A stretch of 64,000 bases of DNA from Cellulomonas sp. JH27-2 (GCF_014837175.1 NZ_JACYFR010000003.1:1-64000); one strand, 5' to 3'. Counted from the stretch's first letter, positions 35,513 to 47,925 are shown. Numbers and translations: made by a program. Notes: generated from the sequence alone by a model not told the origin.

Positions 35513-36120
35513 CCAGAACCCGCGCCGTGCTCACCACGGCCGGAGTCGCGCTCTACCTCTCGGGGCTGCTCGTGCCCGAGCCGCCCGAAGGTTTCACCAG
35601 AACTGGGATGTGCCTCGTTCTCGGTGCCACCGCGGTGGTGATCGTCGTGCCGATCTATGCCTGGGTGTGGGTGATCACGACTCGGCTTGGGAGAGGTGTG
35701 CGTGCCGCGAGACCGGACGCCGCCATCACCGCCGGATGGGCTGACGCGGGGCTGGGACCGGCCCTCAGGTCGATGGGGATCAAGGAGATGTTCCGCCGCA
35801 GCGGAGGTACGCACGTCGTGCTGACCTGGGACGACCTCGGGGTCGAGGTGTGGCGCGGCTCCGGCTCCGGGACACCGCGACGTGTCGTGGGTGTGCTTTG
35901 GAAGAAGGTCGAGTCGATCTCGGTGGGTGAAGGATGCGCCGGGACACCACCGCGCCCGGCAGTCGTTGTCGCGATCGCCCGCGGCCCGATGCTGATCGTC
36001 GTCCCCGCGCGGGCGAGGGCCGGAGGTGTGTTCCCAGCCAGCCTTCGCCAGGTGCAGAAGCTCGTTGACGAGCTAGGAGTCGCGGCACGTCCGGAACGCG
36101 CCGCTCGCCCCGGCGGCTGA
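35509..36120 (+). CDS. Two-helix membrane protein of the ESX locus
   Basis: 203 residues from GTG 35509, overlapping the previous stop. Two membrane segments lie in the first 60 residues (TTAGVALYLSGLLVP; CLVLGATAVVIVVPIYAWVWVI). The cytosolic part has a strand-rich PH-like look (THVVLTWDDLGVEVWRG, VVVAIARGPMLIVVPARA). Last gene of the ESX run; a membrane partner of the export system is possible. Confidence 0.6.
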   Translation: MTRTRAVLTTAGVALYLSGLLVPEPPEGFTRTGMCLVLGATAVVIVVPIYAWVWVITTRLGRGVRAARPDAAITAGWADAGLGPALRSMGIKEMFRRSGGTHVVLTWDDLGVEVWRGSGSGTPRRVVGVLWKKVESISVGEGCAGTPPRPAVVVAIARGPMLIVVPARARAGGVFPASLRQVQKLVDELGVAARPERAARPGG

Positions 36121-36134
36121 GGTGCCGCCGGGGC
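36107..36134. terminator. Bidirectional terminator between the ESX and lyase genes
   Basis: A perfect 10-bp stem (36107-36116 with 36125-36134) overlaps the stop of the ESX membrane protein and precedes the convergent lyase stop. Confidence 0.65.
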
Positions 36135-36148
36135 CCGCACCTCGCGCG

Positions 36149-38383
36149 TCAGGGGGTGTAGATCTTCGGCTGCGCCGGCATGGTGAACGGCGAACCGAGG
36201 AAGAACCCGGTGTGCGGCGGCTGGTTGTACGCCGTGTTCTGCCAGGCGATCGCCGTGCGGTACTGCTGGTCGTGCAGCAGGGTCCACACCCGCGTGGTGG
36301 TCGCGATCGGCGTCGCGTAGATGCGCAGCGCGGAGTCGTCGGACGTGGGCCAGATGACCTCCTCGCGCCAGTCGCCCAGGATGTCGCCGGACAGCGACGG
36401 GGTGGCCTTGGTCGAGTTGTTCGAGTGCACGCTCGCGCCGGTCAGCAGGCGGGTGTCCCCGCCCGTGCCGTACTTGTCGATGTGCGTGCCGTCCAGCAGC
36501 TCGCGGGAGGTGTCGGCGTCCCACCAGGACAGGAAGTTGGTGGACGACGGCTTGCGGCCGATGCCGACCCCGGCGGTGTTCAGCAGCTGCGAGTCGGTCG
36601 ACGACCAGGACTCGGCCCCGGCGCTGCCGGCGTAGATGTCCTCGGACACCCCGCGCCCGTTGTCGCCGTCGGCCGGCGTGCTCCACAGGATCTGACCGGT
36701 CTTGGCGTCGGCCATCCAGGACGCGGGCTTGCTGCCGTCCTCGTCGACCTTGTAGTACTCGAGGCCCGGCCGGCTGGGGATCAGGTCGCCCAGGTGGGCG
36801 GTGTCGCCGTGCCCGTTCTTCGTGTTCCACAGCGGCGCACCGTTGTCGTCGATCGCGGCGGCGCCGTAGACGATCTCCTGCTTGCCGTCCTGGTCCACGT
36901 CGGCCGTGATGAGCTGGTGGTTGCCCTGACCGGCGTACGACGACTTGCCGGAGTCGTTGCTGTCGAACGTCCACCGCTTGGTGAGCTTGCCGTTGCGGAA
37001 GTCCCACGCCACGATCACGGCCCGCGTGTAGTAGCCGCGCGCCATGATGAGCGACGGTCGCTGGCCATCCAGGTAGGCAGTGCCCGCCAGGAAGCGGTCG
37101 ACGCGGTTGCCGTAGCTGTCACCCCAGCTCGAGACCGTGCCGCGCAGCGGTGCGTAGTCGACAGTGTCGAGGATCGCGCCGGTCTTCCCGTTGAACATGG
37201 TCAGGTACTCGGGGCCGGACAGGACGTAGCCCGACGAGTTGCGGTAGTCCGCCGACGAGTTCCCGATCACCTGACCGGTGCCGGACTTCGTCGCGTCGGC
37301 CGTCTTCATCGCGACCTCCGCCTTGCCGTCCCCGTCGTAGTCGTAGACCTGGAACTGCGTGTAGTGCGCGCCGGCCCGGATGTTGCGGCCCAGGTCGATG
37401 CGCCACAACCGCGTGCCGTTCAGCTCGTAGGCGTCGACGAACACGTTGCCGGTCACGCCGGACTGCGAGTTGTCCTTGGAGTTCGTGGGGTCCCACTTGA
37501 GGACGATCTCGAGCTGCCCGTCGCCGTCCAGGTCGCCGACGCTCGCGTCGTTGGCGGTGTAGTCGGTGCCGGGCTTGGAGATCGGCACGTCCAGATACCC
37601 GTTGGCGAACGTCAGCGACGGTGCGGACGAGGCCTGCTCGGCACCGCTGACGACGGCCCGCACGGTGTACGACGCGCTCGCCGACGCGCCGGGGTCGAGG
37701 TAGTCGGTGCCGGTGGTGATCGGCCCGGCGATCTTGGTGCCGTCGCGGTACACGGTGAAGCCCGTGCTCGCAGCCTCGGTCCCCAGCAGCCGCCACTGGA
37801 CCAGGTTGCCGCTGCCCGACCGCACGCTGATCAGTCCGCGGTCGAGCTTCTCCGCCTGCCACGCACCCGCGACGGGCGTCGTCGGAGTGGTCGGCGAGGC
37901 CGTGGGCGTCGGGGTCTGGGTGGGCGTCGGCGTGGTGGTCGGGGTCTTGGTGGGCGTGGGGCTCGACGTCGGCGTCGTCGTCCCGCCCGTGCAGGTGACG
38001 CCGTTCAGCGAGAACGACGTGGGCGCGGGGTTGCTGGACGTCCACGAGCCGTTGAAGCCGAACGAGGTGCTCGCCCCGGTCGCGATCGAGCCGTTGTAGG
38101 ACACGTTGCGGGCGGTGACCACCGCACCGCTCTGCGTCGCGGTCGTGTTCCAGGCCTGGGTGACGGTCTGCCCGGCGCCGAACGACCAGGTCAGCGCCCA
38201 GGAGCTCAGTGCGTCGCCGAGGTTGGTGATCTTCACGTCGGCTCCGAAACCCCCGCCCCACTGGTTGGTGACGGTGTAGTCGACGCGGCAGCCGGTCGCC
38301 GCCGACGCGGACGTCGCGACCGCTGCGCCGCCCAGTGCCAGGGCGGCGGCGAGCAAGCAGGGAACAGTTCTCCGGGCGCGCAT
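36149..38383 (-). CDS. Secreted rhamnogalacturonan lyase (PL11) with N-terminal CBM2
   Basis: 744 residues from ATG 38383 with GGAAGAGG upstream. A signal peptide (CLLAAALALGGAAVA, cut near SASA) leads into a CBM2 cellulose-binding module (residues about 30-130: CRVDYTVTNQWGGGFGADV, WNTTATQSGAVVTARN) and a Thr/Pro linker. The PL11 eight-bladed propeller follows, with repeated Ca-binding DxDGDG loops (GDLDGDGQLEIVLKWDP, YDYDGDGKAEVAMKT, DVDQDGKQEIVYG) and the HSNNSTKATPSLSGDILGDWREE signature. It cuts the pectin backbone by beta-elimination outside the cell. A GAAACGTTTC operator lies about 90 bp upstream. Confidence 0.95.
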   Translation of the reverse strand: MRARRTVPCLLAAALALGGAAVATSASAATGCRVDYTVTNQWGGGFGADVKITNLGDALSSWALTWSFGAGQTVTQAWNTTATQSGAVVTARNVSYNGSIATGASTSFGFNGSWTSSNPAPTSFSLNGVTCTGGTTTPTSSPTPTKTPTTTPTPTQTPTPTASPTTPTTPVAGAWQAEKLDRGLISVRSGSGNLVQWRLLGTEAASTGFTVYRDGTKIAGPITTGTDYLDPGASASASYTVRAVVSGAEQASSAPSLTFANGYLDVPISKPGTDYTANDASVGDLDGDGQLEIVLKWDPTNSKDNSQSGVTGNVFVDAYELNGTRLWRIDLGRNIRAGAHYTQFQVYDYDGDGKAEVAMKTADATKSGTGQVIGNSSADYRNSSGYVLSGPEYLTMFNGKTGAILDTVDYAPLRGTVSSWGDSYGNRVDRFLAGTAYLDGQRPSLIMARGYYTRAVIVAWDFRNGKLTKRWTFDSNDSGKSSYAGQGNHQLITADVDQDGKQEIVYGAAAIDDNGAPLWNTKNGHGDTAHLGDLIPSRPGLEYYKVDEDGSKPASWMADAKTGQILWSTPADGDNGRGVSEDIYAGSAGAESWSSTDSQLLNTAGVGIGRKPSSTNFLSWWDADTSRELLDGTHIDKYGTGGDTRLLTGASVHSNNSTKATPSLSGDILGDWREEVIWPTSDDSALRIYATPIATTTRVWTLLHDQQYRTAIAWQNTAYNQPPHTGFFLGSPFTMPAQPKIYTP

Positions 38384-38473
38384 CAGGTGCCTCTTCCGTC
38401 GAGGGCGGCGACGCCGTCGTCGCCGAGAGCCCGGCGTCACGGTAAGCGCAATCCCCCCTCGCGGGGATGCCGC

Positions 38474-38483
38474 GAAACGTTTC
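38474..38483. promoter_or_regulatory. LacI-type operator upstream of the rhamnogalacturonan lyase
   Basis: GAAACGTTTC is a perfect palindrome about 90 bp before the lyase ATG, resembling operators of LacI-family sugar regulators. It lies in the divergent gap shared with gcvP. Confidence 0.5.
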
Positions 38484-38602
38484 ACCGACGGGTCGTCGAA
38501 CCGCGCGGCGACCGGCAAGCATCTCGCGCAACGGTCCGACGGTCCGCCGTCGGCAGGCGGCGGGTACGCTAGCCCGACAACTGAACACGCTGCTCGAACC
38601 GC

Positions 38603-38824
38603 GGCGGGAGAGCTCCCGCACGTGTGGCGGGACGCCGAAGGAGCAACCCTCCCCGGGAATCTCTCAGGCCCCTGTACCGCCGCGGCGAGGCAACTCTGGA
38701 AAGCGGCCCGGCGACGGGCCCACCGACGGTGCAAGCCGGCGCGCCCCGAGCCCCTGACACGGCAATGGCGGACCGGCAAAACTCTCAGGTCGTGCGCCCG
38801 CGCACGGATGACAGAGCGGGGAGC
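38603..38824 (+). ncRNA. Tandem glycine riboswitch
   Basis: Two adjacent aptamers precede gcvP. Aptamer 1 (about 38603-38703) shows GCCGAAGGAGCAA, GGGAATCTCTCAGG and ACTCTGGAAA. Aptamer 2 (about 38716-38824) shows ACGGCAATGGCGG, AAAACTCTCAGG and GATGACAGAGCGGGGAG. These are the conserved gcvT-type core elements. Glycine binding should turn on the glycine cleavage genes. Confidence 0.93.
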
Positions 38825-38828
38825 CCCA

Positions 38829-38855
38829 TCGTCCGTCCCGGCGTCTGCCGGACGA
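38829..38855 (+). promoter_or_regulatory. Hairpin between glycine riboswitch and gcvP RBS
   Basis: TCGTCCG (38829-38835) pairs with CGGACGA (38849-38855), with GGC/GCC inside. It lies directly after aptamer 2 and before GCGGAG, so it is a candidate expression platform. Confidence 0.5.
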
Positions 38856-38872
38856 CCCCAGCGGAGCAGCAC

Positions 38873-41856
<2,984 letters not shown>

Positions 41857-41860
<4 letters not shown>

Positions 41861-43032
41861 CCACGCCGGACGCCACCAAGGAGAGCGAAGTGACCGAGGA
41901 CCAGCCCGTCGACAGCCCGGCCGCCGACATTCTGTCCCCCCTGCACGACGAGCACGTCGCGCTCGGCGCCGCGCTGACGAGCTTCGCGGGCTGGCAGATG
42001 CCGCTGCGGTACTCGTCCGACATCGCCGAGCACCAGGCCGTGCGCACGGCGGCAGGCCTGTTCGACCTGTCGCACATGGGCGAGCTGGAGGTCGCGGGGG
42101 CGGACGCCGGGCGGGCCCTCGACCGCGCGCTCGTCGGGAACCTGTCGGCGCTGGCCCCGGGCCGCGCGCGCTACACCATGATCTGCGCCGAGGACGGCGG
42201 GGTGCTCGACGACCTCGTCGTCTACCGCCTGACCGACGACCGCTACCTCGTCGTCGCGAACGCCTCCAACGTCGCCACCGTCCGTGATGCGCTGGCCGAG
42301 CGTCTGCACGGCGACGCGCTGCTGGCGGACGGTTCGCTCACCACCGCACTGATCGCGGTCCAGGGCCCGCGCGCGCAGGAGATCGTCACCGGGCTCACCC
42401 CCGACGCCGAGGCCGTGGCAGCGCTCAAGTACTACGCCGCGGTGGAGGCGACGGTGGCCGGCATCCCGGCGCTCGTCGCGCGGACCGGCTACACGGGCGA
42501 GGACGGGTTCGAGCTCTTCGTCGCGGCCGACGCCGCCCCCGCGCTGTGGCGCTCGCTCCTCGAGGCGGGCACGCCGCTCGGCCTCGTTCCCGCCGGGCTG
42601 TCCGCCCGCGACAGCCTGCGTCTCGAGGCCGGCATGCCGCTGTACGGCAACGAGCTGGACCGCACCACCACGCCGCACGACGCCGGTCTGGGACGGGTCG
42701 TCAAGCTCGACAAGGTCGACGACGAGGGCAATCCGCTGCCCTTCGTCGGGCGCGAGGCCCTCACGGACGTGACGCCCACGCGGCGTCTCGTCGGCCTGCA
42801 GGGCCTGGGCCGACGTGCGGCACGGCACGGCTACCCGGTCACGACCCCGGCCGGCGAGGTCGTCGGCGAGGTCACGTCCGGGGCGCCGTCTCCCACGCTC
42901 GGTCACCCCGTCGCCATGGCGTACGTGTCGCCGGACCAGGCCGACGAGGGCACCGAGCTGCTCGTCGACGTCCGCGGCCGGGGAGAACAGGTGCGCGTCG
43001 TGCCCCTTCCCTTCTACCGTCGTCCTCGATAG
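41857..43032 (+). CDS. gcvT: Aminomethyltransferase, T protein of the glycine cleavage system
   Basis: 391 residues; ATG 41857 overlaps the gcvP stop (ATGA). A later GTG at 41890 would trim the unconserved first 11 residues. [40 protein letters not shown] and [19 protein letters not shown] are the folate-binding T-protein signatures. It releases ammonia and passes the one-carbon unit to tetrahydrofolate. Confidence 0.96.
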
Positions 43033-43057
43033 TCCACTCGCCCAGAGAGAAGCACCC

Positions 43058-43432
43058 ATGAGCGTCGAGCTGCCCGCCAACCTCCACTACACCGCCGAGC
43101 ACGAGTGGCTCGACGACGCGACGCCGGCCACCGTCGGCATCACGTCCGTGGCCGCCGACGCGCTCGGCGACATCGTCTACCTCGAGCTGCCCGCCGCCGG
43201 CGAGAGCCTGGCCGCGGGAGCGGTCATCGGGGAGATCGAGTCCACCAAGTCCGTCTCGGAGCTTTTCTCGCCCGTGAGCGGTACGGTTGTCGAGGTCAAC
43301 CAGGCGGCGATCGACGACCCTTCACTGGTGAACACGGACCCGTTCGGTGCCGGTTGGCTGCTGCGTGTCGACGTCACGGAGACGGGTCCGACCCTGACGG
43401 CCGACGAGTACCGGGATCAGTCCGCGGGCTGA
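43058..43432 (+). CDS. gcvH: Glycine cleavage system H protein
   Basis: 124 residues. Lipoyl-domain protein with the modified Lys K64 in [26 protein letters not shown] at the N-terminus is typical. It shuttles the aminomethyl group between P and T proteins. 25 bp after gcvT with GAGAGAAG as RBS; last gene of the riboswitch-controlled operon. Confidence 0.97.
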   Translation: MSVELPANLHYTAEHEWLDDATPATVGITSVAADALGDIVYLELPAAGESLAAGAVIGEIESTKSVSELFSPVSGTVVEVNQAAIDDPSLVNTDPFGAGWLLRVDVTETGPTLTADEYRDQSAG

Positions 43433-43691
43433 GACCGCATAGCACGAAGCCTCCTCGTACGGGGTAATTGGGCCCGTCCGATCGGGTGAATCCTCCGCAG
43501 GCTGTATCTCTGCGGGCGACAGCGGTTCATTGTTGACGGCAGAACACACGCCGCGGTGGGGGCACGAGGCAGATCGAGATTGATGCGGAAAGTGGCGTCA
43601 TAGCCGCTCGAGCAGCAGCTCTCATCCGGTACTCAGCCCCACCGTGGTCCCGGCACAGCCCGCCGGGAACACGTCAGAACCGGAGGACAAG
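43433..43691. other. Intergenic region between gcvH and the LuxR-type gene
   Basis: 258 bp without a coding pattern and less GC-rich than its surroundings. It holds a 6-bp hairpin (CCGCAG/CTGCGG, 43495-43515) and a TTGACG (43533-43538) without a convincing -10. Probably the promoter region of the small regulator. Confidence 0.4.
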
Positions 43692-43925
43692 ATGACCATC
43701 CTGGAGACTCGCGCCGACCTGTCGGCCGCCACAGGATCGCTGACCCGCCGTGAGCGTGTCGTGCTGGCCGAGCTCGGCGAGGACGTCACCCTCGAGGAGA
43801 TCGCGACCCGGCTGTTCGTCACCCGCAACACCGTGAAGTCGCAGGTCCGCAGCGTGTACCGCAAGATCGGCGTGTCGACCCGCTCGGAGGCAGTGGCCTG
43901 GGCGATCGAGCACGGCATCCGCTGA
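43692..43925 (+). CDS. Small stand-alone LuxR-type HTH protein
   Basis: 77 residues, essentially only a LuxR/GerE DNA-binding domain: LTRRERVVLAELGEDVTLEEIATRLFVTRNTVKSQVRSVYRKIGVSTRSEAV. CGGAGG sits before ATG 43692. No receiver or ligand domain, so it must be controlled by its own level or a partner. The next gene (Nudix) is 14 bp away and may be cotranscribed. Confidence 0.85.
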   Translation: MTILETRADLSAATGSLTRRERVVLAELGEDVTLEEIATRLFVTRNTVKSQVRSVYRKIGVSTRSEAVAWAIEHGIR

Positions 43926-43939
43926 CCATCACCACCTGC

Positions 43940-44347
43940 ATGACAGCACCTGTTCTCGTCGTCGCGGCCGCCATCGTGGACGACCTCGACGAACCGCAGC
44001 AGCTGCTGGCCGCCCGGCGCACCGTCCCCGCCTCCCTGGCGGGGCGGTGGGAGTTCCCGGGCGGCAAGGTCGACGCAGGCGAGGCGCCGGTCGACGCGCT
44101 GCACCGCGAGCTCCGCGAGGAGCTGGGGGTGCGCGTCAGGCTGGGTGACGAGGTCGTCGGGCCCGACGAGGGGCTCTGGCGGCTCACCGACACCTACGTG
44201 ATGCGGTTGTGGTTCGCCGTGCTCGCGGCTGGGCAGCCGCAGCCGTTGGTGGAGCACGACGAGCTGCGCTGGCTCGCGCCCGGCGAGTGGCTCACCGTGC
44301 CGTGGCTGGACGCCGACGTCCGCATCGTCGAAGCGATCGCGCGCTAG
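43940..44347 (+). CDS. mutT: Nudix hydrolase, MutT-like
   Basis: 135 residues. The Nudix box GKVDAGEAPVDALHRELREELGV is complete (GX5EX7REUXEEXGU). LLAARRTVPASLAGRWEFPGGK before it matches MutT, which removes 8-oxo-dGTP from the nucleotide pool. Exact substrate not proven. Its TAG stop and the stop of the facing lyase share the bases CTAG. Confidence 0.9.
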   Translation: MTAPVLVVAAAIVDDLDEPQQLLAARRTVPASLAGRWEFPGGKVDAGEAPVDALHRELREELGVRVRLGDEVVGPDEGLWRLTDTYVMRLWFAVLAAGQPQPLVEHDELRWLAPGEWLTVPWLDADVRIVEAIAR

Positions 44348-45474
44348 CCCTCCGCCAGGGCGTGCGCCATCCGCCGGACGGCCTCGGTGAGCGTCGCCGT
44401 CGACGCCGCGAAGTTGAGGCGCACGAACCCGGTCCCCTCCGCGCCGAACGTCAGTCCGGGGTTCACCGCGAGGCGGCCACGGTGCAGCAGAGTCGTGGCC
44501 GGCTCCTCCGCGGTCGCGGCGCCGCTCAGGTCGATCCACGCGAAGTAGGTGCCCTCGCGCTGCTGCCAGCGTGCCGCGGGGACCTGCTCCGCCAGCAGGC
44601 CCTGCAGCAGGTCGCGGTTGGCGCGCAGGTCGTCGAGCAGGTCGTCGAGCCACGCACCGCCCTCGCGGTAGGCGGCCGCGTGCGCGACCGTGCCGAGGTG
44701 CATGACCCCGTGCCCGACGACCTCCGGCAGCCGCTCCAGGTCCGTCGCCGCGCCGGGCACGGCGACCGCGGCACGCAGGCCTGCCAGGTTGAACGCCTTC
44801 GACGCGGAGTGGAAGGCGATCGCCTCGGGGATCACGGTGGTGGTCGGGGTGAACGTCCCGTCCAGTACCACCGGGGCGTGGATCTCGTCGGCGATCACGG
44901 TGACGCCCGCGGAACGGGCGAGCTCGCCGACCGCGCGCAGCTCGTCGGCCGTGTGCACCGTCCCGGTCGGGTTGTGCGGGTGGCACAGGACGTACGCCGC
45001 CCGGCGGCCACCAGCCGTGGCCAGCGCGAACGCGCGCTCCAGCGCACCCAGGTCCAGCCGACCGCCCGCCAGCGGCGCGTGCACGAGGCGGCGTCCGGCG
45101 TGCTCGGGGAACGACGTGAACGGCGGGTAGACCGGCGGGTTGATGACCACGGCGTCGCCGGGGTCGGTGCACAGCCGCAGCACCTCGACGATCCCGTTCA
45201 TCACGTCGGGCACCGTGCGGCACGCGGCGACGTCGATCTGCCAGCCCCACCGCTGCTCCGCGAAGGGTGCCAGCGCCTCCGCATAGGCCGTGGGGGTGTC
45301 GTAGCCCGTGTCGCCGACCCGTATCGCGTCCGTCACGGCGCGGATCACGGGTTCGGCCTGCGGCACGTCCATCTCGGCCACGAAGCACGGCAGCACGTCG
45401 TCGGGGTACGCGCGCCACTTGATGCTGGTCCGGGCGCGGAGGTCGTCGAGGCTGACCTGGTCGAAGATCGTCAC
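44344..45474 (-). CDS. PatB/MalY-type C-S lyase (cystathionine beta-lyase-like aminotransferase)
   Basis: 376 residues from GTG 45474. IKWRAYPDDVLPCFVAEMDVP near the N-terminus is the PatB/MalY hallmark; LCHPHNPTGTVH, IADEIHAPVVL and SASKAFNLAGLRAAV (PLP Lys) complete the fold-type I site. It likely cleaves cystathionine or cysteine S-conjugates. TAGCGT 6 nt before the GTG suggests a leaderless mRNA. It lies near, but not in, the metF-metE operon, fitting sulfur-amino-acid metabolism. Confidence 0.9.
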   Translation of the reverse strand: MTIFDQVSLDDLRARTSIKWRAYPDDVLPCFVAEMDVPQAEPVIRAVTDAIRVGDTGYDTPTAYAEALAPFAEQRWGWQIDVAACRTVPDVMNGIVEVLRLCTDPGDAVVINPPVYPPFTSFPEHAGRRLVHAPLAGGRLDLGALERAFALATAGGRRAAYVLCHPHNPTGTVHTADELRAVGELARSAGVTVIADEIHAPVVLDGTFTPTTTVIPEAIAFHSASKAFNLAGLRAAVAVPGAATDLERLPEVVGHGVMHLGTVAHAAAYREGGAWLDDLLDDLRANRDLLQGLLAEQVPAARWQQREGTYFAWIDLSGAATAEEPATTLLHRGRLAVNPGLTFGAEGTGFVRLNFAASTATLTEAVRRMAHALAEG

Positions 45475-45480
45475 CCTGCG

Positions 45481-45486
45481 ACGCTA
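45481..45486 (-). promoter_or_regulatory. -10 hexamer of the MalY-like gene (leaderless)
   Basis: TAGCGT on the minus strand, 6 nt before the GTG start. Confidence 0.45.
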
Positions 45487-45540
45487 TCTCCCACTCGCCC
45501 GGTGGCACACCCGGGCGTCCCGGGCGGCGGGGCGGAACGC

Positions 45541-45580
45541 CGACGGCCCCGGTCCGCCGTGGGGCGGGCCGGGGCCGTCG
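45541..45580 (-). terminator. metE terminator hairpin
   Basis: A perfect 12-bp GC stem (45541-45552 with 45569-45580) beyond the metE stop, ahead of the MalY-like gene on the same strand. Confidence 0.7.
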
Positions 45581-45599
45581 GGTCAGGCCGGTGCCGACG

Positions 45600-47921
45600 T
45601 CAGAGCGTGGCGCGGACCGTGCGCGTCGCGGCCAGGATGCGCTCGAGCGAGGGGGTGACCTCCTCGTAGCGGCGGGTCTTGAGGCCGCAGTCCGGGTTGA
45701 CCCAGAGCTGGTCGACGTCGATCACGTTGACCGCCTCGGAGAGCAGCTCGGTGACCTCGGCCTCGGACGGGACGCGCGGCGAGTGGATGTCGTAGACACC
45801 CGGGCCCACGGCGCGCGGGTAGCCGGCCTTGACGATGTCCGCCAGGATCTCCATCTTCGAGCGGGCCGCCTCGATCGACGTCACGTCGGCGTCGAGGCCG
45901 TCGATCGCGTCCATGATCTGGCCGAACTCGGAGTAGCACAGGTGCGTGTGGATCTGGGTGTCCTCGCGCACGCCGGCCGTGGCCAGGCGGAACGACGCGA
46001 CCGACCAGTCCAGGTACGCCTTGTGGTCCTCACGGCGCAGCGGGAGCAGCTCGCGGATGGCGGGCTCGTCGACCTGGATGATCGCGATGCCCGCGGCCTC
46101 CAGGTCGGCGATCTCGTCGCGCAGGGCCAGGGCCACCTGGTTGGCGGTGTCGCCCAGCGGCTGGTCGTCGCGCACGAACGACCAGGCCAGGATCGTCACC
46201 GGGCCGGTGAGCATGCCCTTCATCCACTTCTCGGTGAGCGACTGCGCGTACTGCGCCCACTCGACCGTGATCGGCGCGGGCCGCGACACATCGCCCCACA
46301 GGATCGACGGACGCGTGCAGCGCGAGCCGTACGACTGCACCCAGCCGTTGGTCGTCACGGCGAACCCGTCCAGGTTCTCCGCGAAGTACTGCACCATGTC
46401 GTTGCGCTCGGGCTCGCCGTGCACCAGCACGTCCAGGCCGATGCCCTCCTGCAGCTCGACGACGCGGCGCACCTCCGCCTTCATCTCGTCGGTGTACTGC
46501 TCGTCCGTCAGCTCGCCCTTGCCGTGCGCGGCGCGCGCCTTGCGGATCTCGGGGGTCTGCGGGAACGAGCCGATCGTCGTCGTCGGCAGCGGGGGCAGCT
46601 CGAGGCGGGCAGCCTGAGCCTTCTTGCGGGCGTCGAAGTCGCCGCGCGTGAACGCGTCCGACGTCAGCGCGGCGGCGCGCTCGCGCACCTCGGGGCGGAC
46701 CACGCCGGGTGCCGTCTTGCGGCTGTTCACGGCGTCGGACGCCTCGAGGAGCTGCTCGTGGATGGCCTCGCGGCCCTCGGTCAGACCCTCGGCCAGCACG
46801 ACGACCTCGCGGACCTTCTCGTCGGCGAAGGCGAGCCAGGTCTTCAGCGTCGCGTCGAGGTTCGGCTCGTCGGCCGTGGTGTGCGGGACGTGGAACAGCG
46901 ACGTCGACGTGCCGACGGTGACGGCCGCGGCGCCCAGGTTCTCCAGGCTCTCGAGGATCGCGAGCTTGGCGTCCAGGTCCGCGCGCCAGATGTTGTGGCC
47001 GTCGATGACACCGGCGACGAGCGTCTTGCTCCCCAGGCCGGGGACCGCCTCGGTGGGGACGCCGCCGCGGACCAGGTCGATGCCGATGGCCTCGACGTCG
47101 GTGGCCGCGAGCACCGGCAGCGCGGCGCCCAGGTCGCCGTAGGGAGCGGCGATGAAGATCGCGGGGCGGTTCTCCACGGCAGTCAGGGCGTTGTACGCCT
47201 CGACGACGGCGGCGAGCAGACGCTCGGTCGGGACGTCGATCGTGTCGGACACGAGCGCCGGCTCCTCGAGCTGCACCCAGGTGGCCCCGGCGGCGGCGAG
47301 CTCGGACAGGAGCTGCGCGTAGACGGGGACCAGGTCGGCCAGGCGGTCGATCGGCGAGAAGTCCTCGGGCGAGCCCTCGGTCGCCTTCGCCAGCGCCAGG
47401 TACGTGACCGGGCCGACGATGACGGGACGCGTGACCACGCCGTCGGCCAGCGCCTCGGCGAACTCGCGGACCGGGCGGTCCGACGAGTAGCGGAACGTCG
47501 TCTCCGGGCCGATCTCGGGGACCAGGTAGTGGTAGTTGGTGTCGAACCACTTGGTCATCTCGAGCGGCAGGTCGTCGCCGCGGCCGCGGGCCACGGTCGA
47601 GTAGCCGGCCAGGTCGAGCGCGCCGTCGGCACCGACGAGGTCCGCGAAGCGGGCCGGCACCGCGCCGACGACGGCAGTCGCGTCGAGCACGTGGTCGTAG
47701 AACGAGAACGCGCTCGGGATCGCCGGGACGTCGGTGGGCAGGCCCAGCTCGGCCAGGCGCGTGCGGGTGTGGCGCCGCAGCTCGGCGGCGGTCACCTCGA
47801 CCTCGTCGGCCGACGACCTGCCGGCCCAGAATGCCTCGATGGCCTTCTTGAGCTCGCGGCGGGGGCCGATGCGGGGGTAGCCCAGGACGGAGCCGGCCGG
47901 GAACTGGGGGACGTTGCTCAT
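45600..47921 (-). CDS. metE: Cobalamin-independent methionine synthase
   Basis: 773 residues from ATG 47921. It methylates homocysteine using 5-methyltetrahydrofolate. The N-terminal GYPRIGPRRELKKA and the zinc site (HTHLCYSEF with His/Cys; the second Cys in VNPDCGLKTR) are present, as are VLVHGEPERNDMVQYF and QVDEPAIRELLPL. It starts 4 bp after metF, so the two share one mRNA under the SAM riboswitch. Confidence 0.97.
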   Translation of the reverse strand: MSNVPQFPAGSVLGYPRIGPRRELKKAIEAFWAGRSSADEVEVTAAELRRHTRTRLAELGLPTDVPAIPSAFSFYDHVLDATAVVGAVPARFADLVGADGALDLAGYSTVARGRGDDLPLEMTKWFDTNYHYLVPEIGPETTFRYSSDRPVREFAEALADGVVTRPVIVGPVTYLALAKATEGSPEDFSPIDRLADLVPVYAQLLSELAAAGATWVQLEEPALVSDTIDVPTERLLAAVVEAYNALTAVENRPAIFIAAPYGDLGAALPVLAATDVEAIGIDLVRGGVPTEAVPGLGSKTLVAGVIDGHNIWRADLDAKLAILESLENLGAAAVTVGTSTSLFHVPHTTADEPNLDATLKTWLAFADEKVREVVVLAEGLTEGREAIHEQLLEASDAVNSRKTAPGVVRPEVRERAAALTSDAFTRGDFDARKKAQAARLELPPLPTTTIGSFPQTPEIRKARAAHGKGELTDEQYTDEMKAEVRRVVELQEGIGLDVLVHGEPERNDMVQYFAENLDGFAVTTNGWVQSYGSRCTRPSILWGDVSRPAPITVEWAQYAQSLTEKWMKGMLTGPVTILAWSFVRDDQPLGDTANQVALALRDEIADLEAAGIAIIQVDEPAIRELLPLRREDHKAYLDWSVASFRLATAGVREDTQIHTHLCYSEFGQIMDAIDGLDADVTSIEAARSKMEILADIVKAGYPRAVGPGVYDIHSPRVPSEAEVTELLSEAVNVIDVDQLWVNPDCGLKTRRYEEVTPSLERILAATRTVRATL

Positions 47922-47925
47922 GGGT

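Noticed and set aside
38624-38872. Upstream extension of gcvP from an ATG at 38624
   Set aside because: It lies entirely over the tandem glycine riboswitch; GTG 38873 has a Shine-Dalgarno and gives the family N-terminus.
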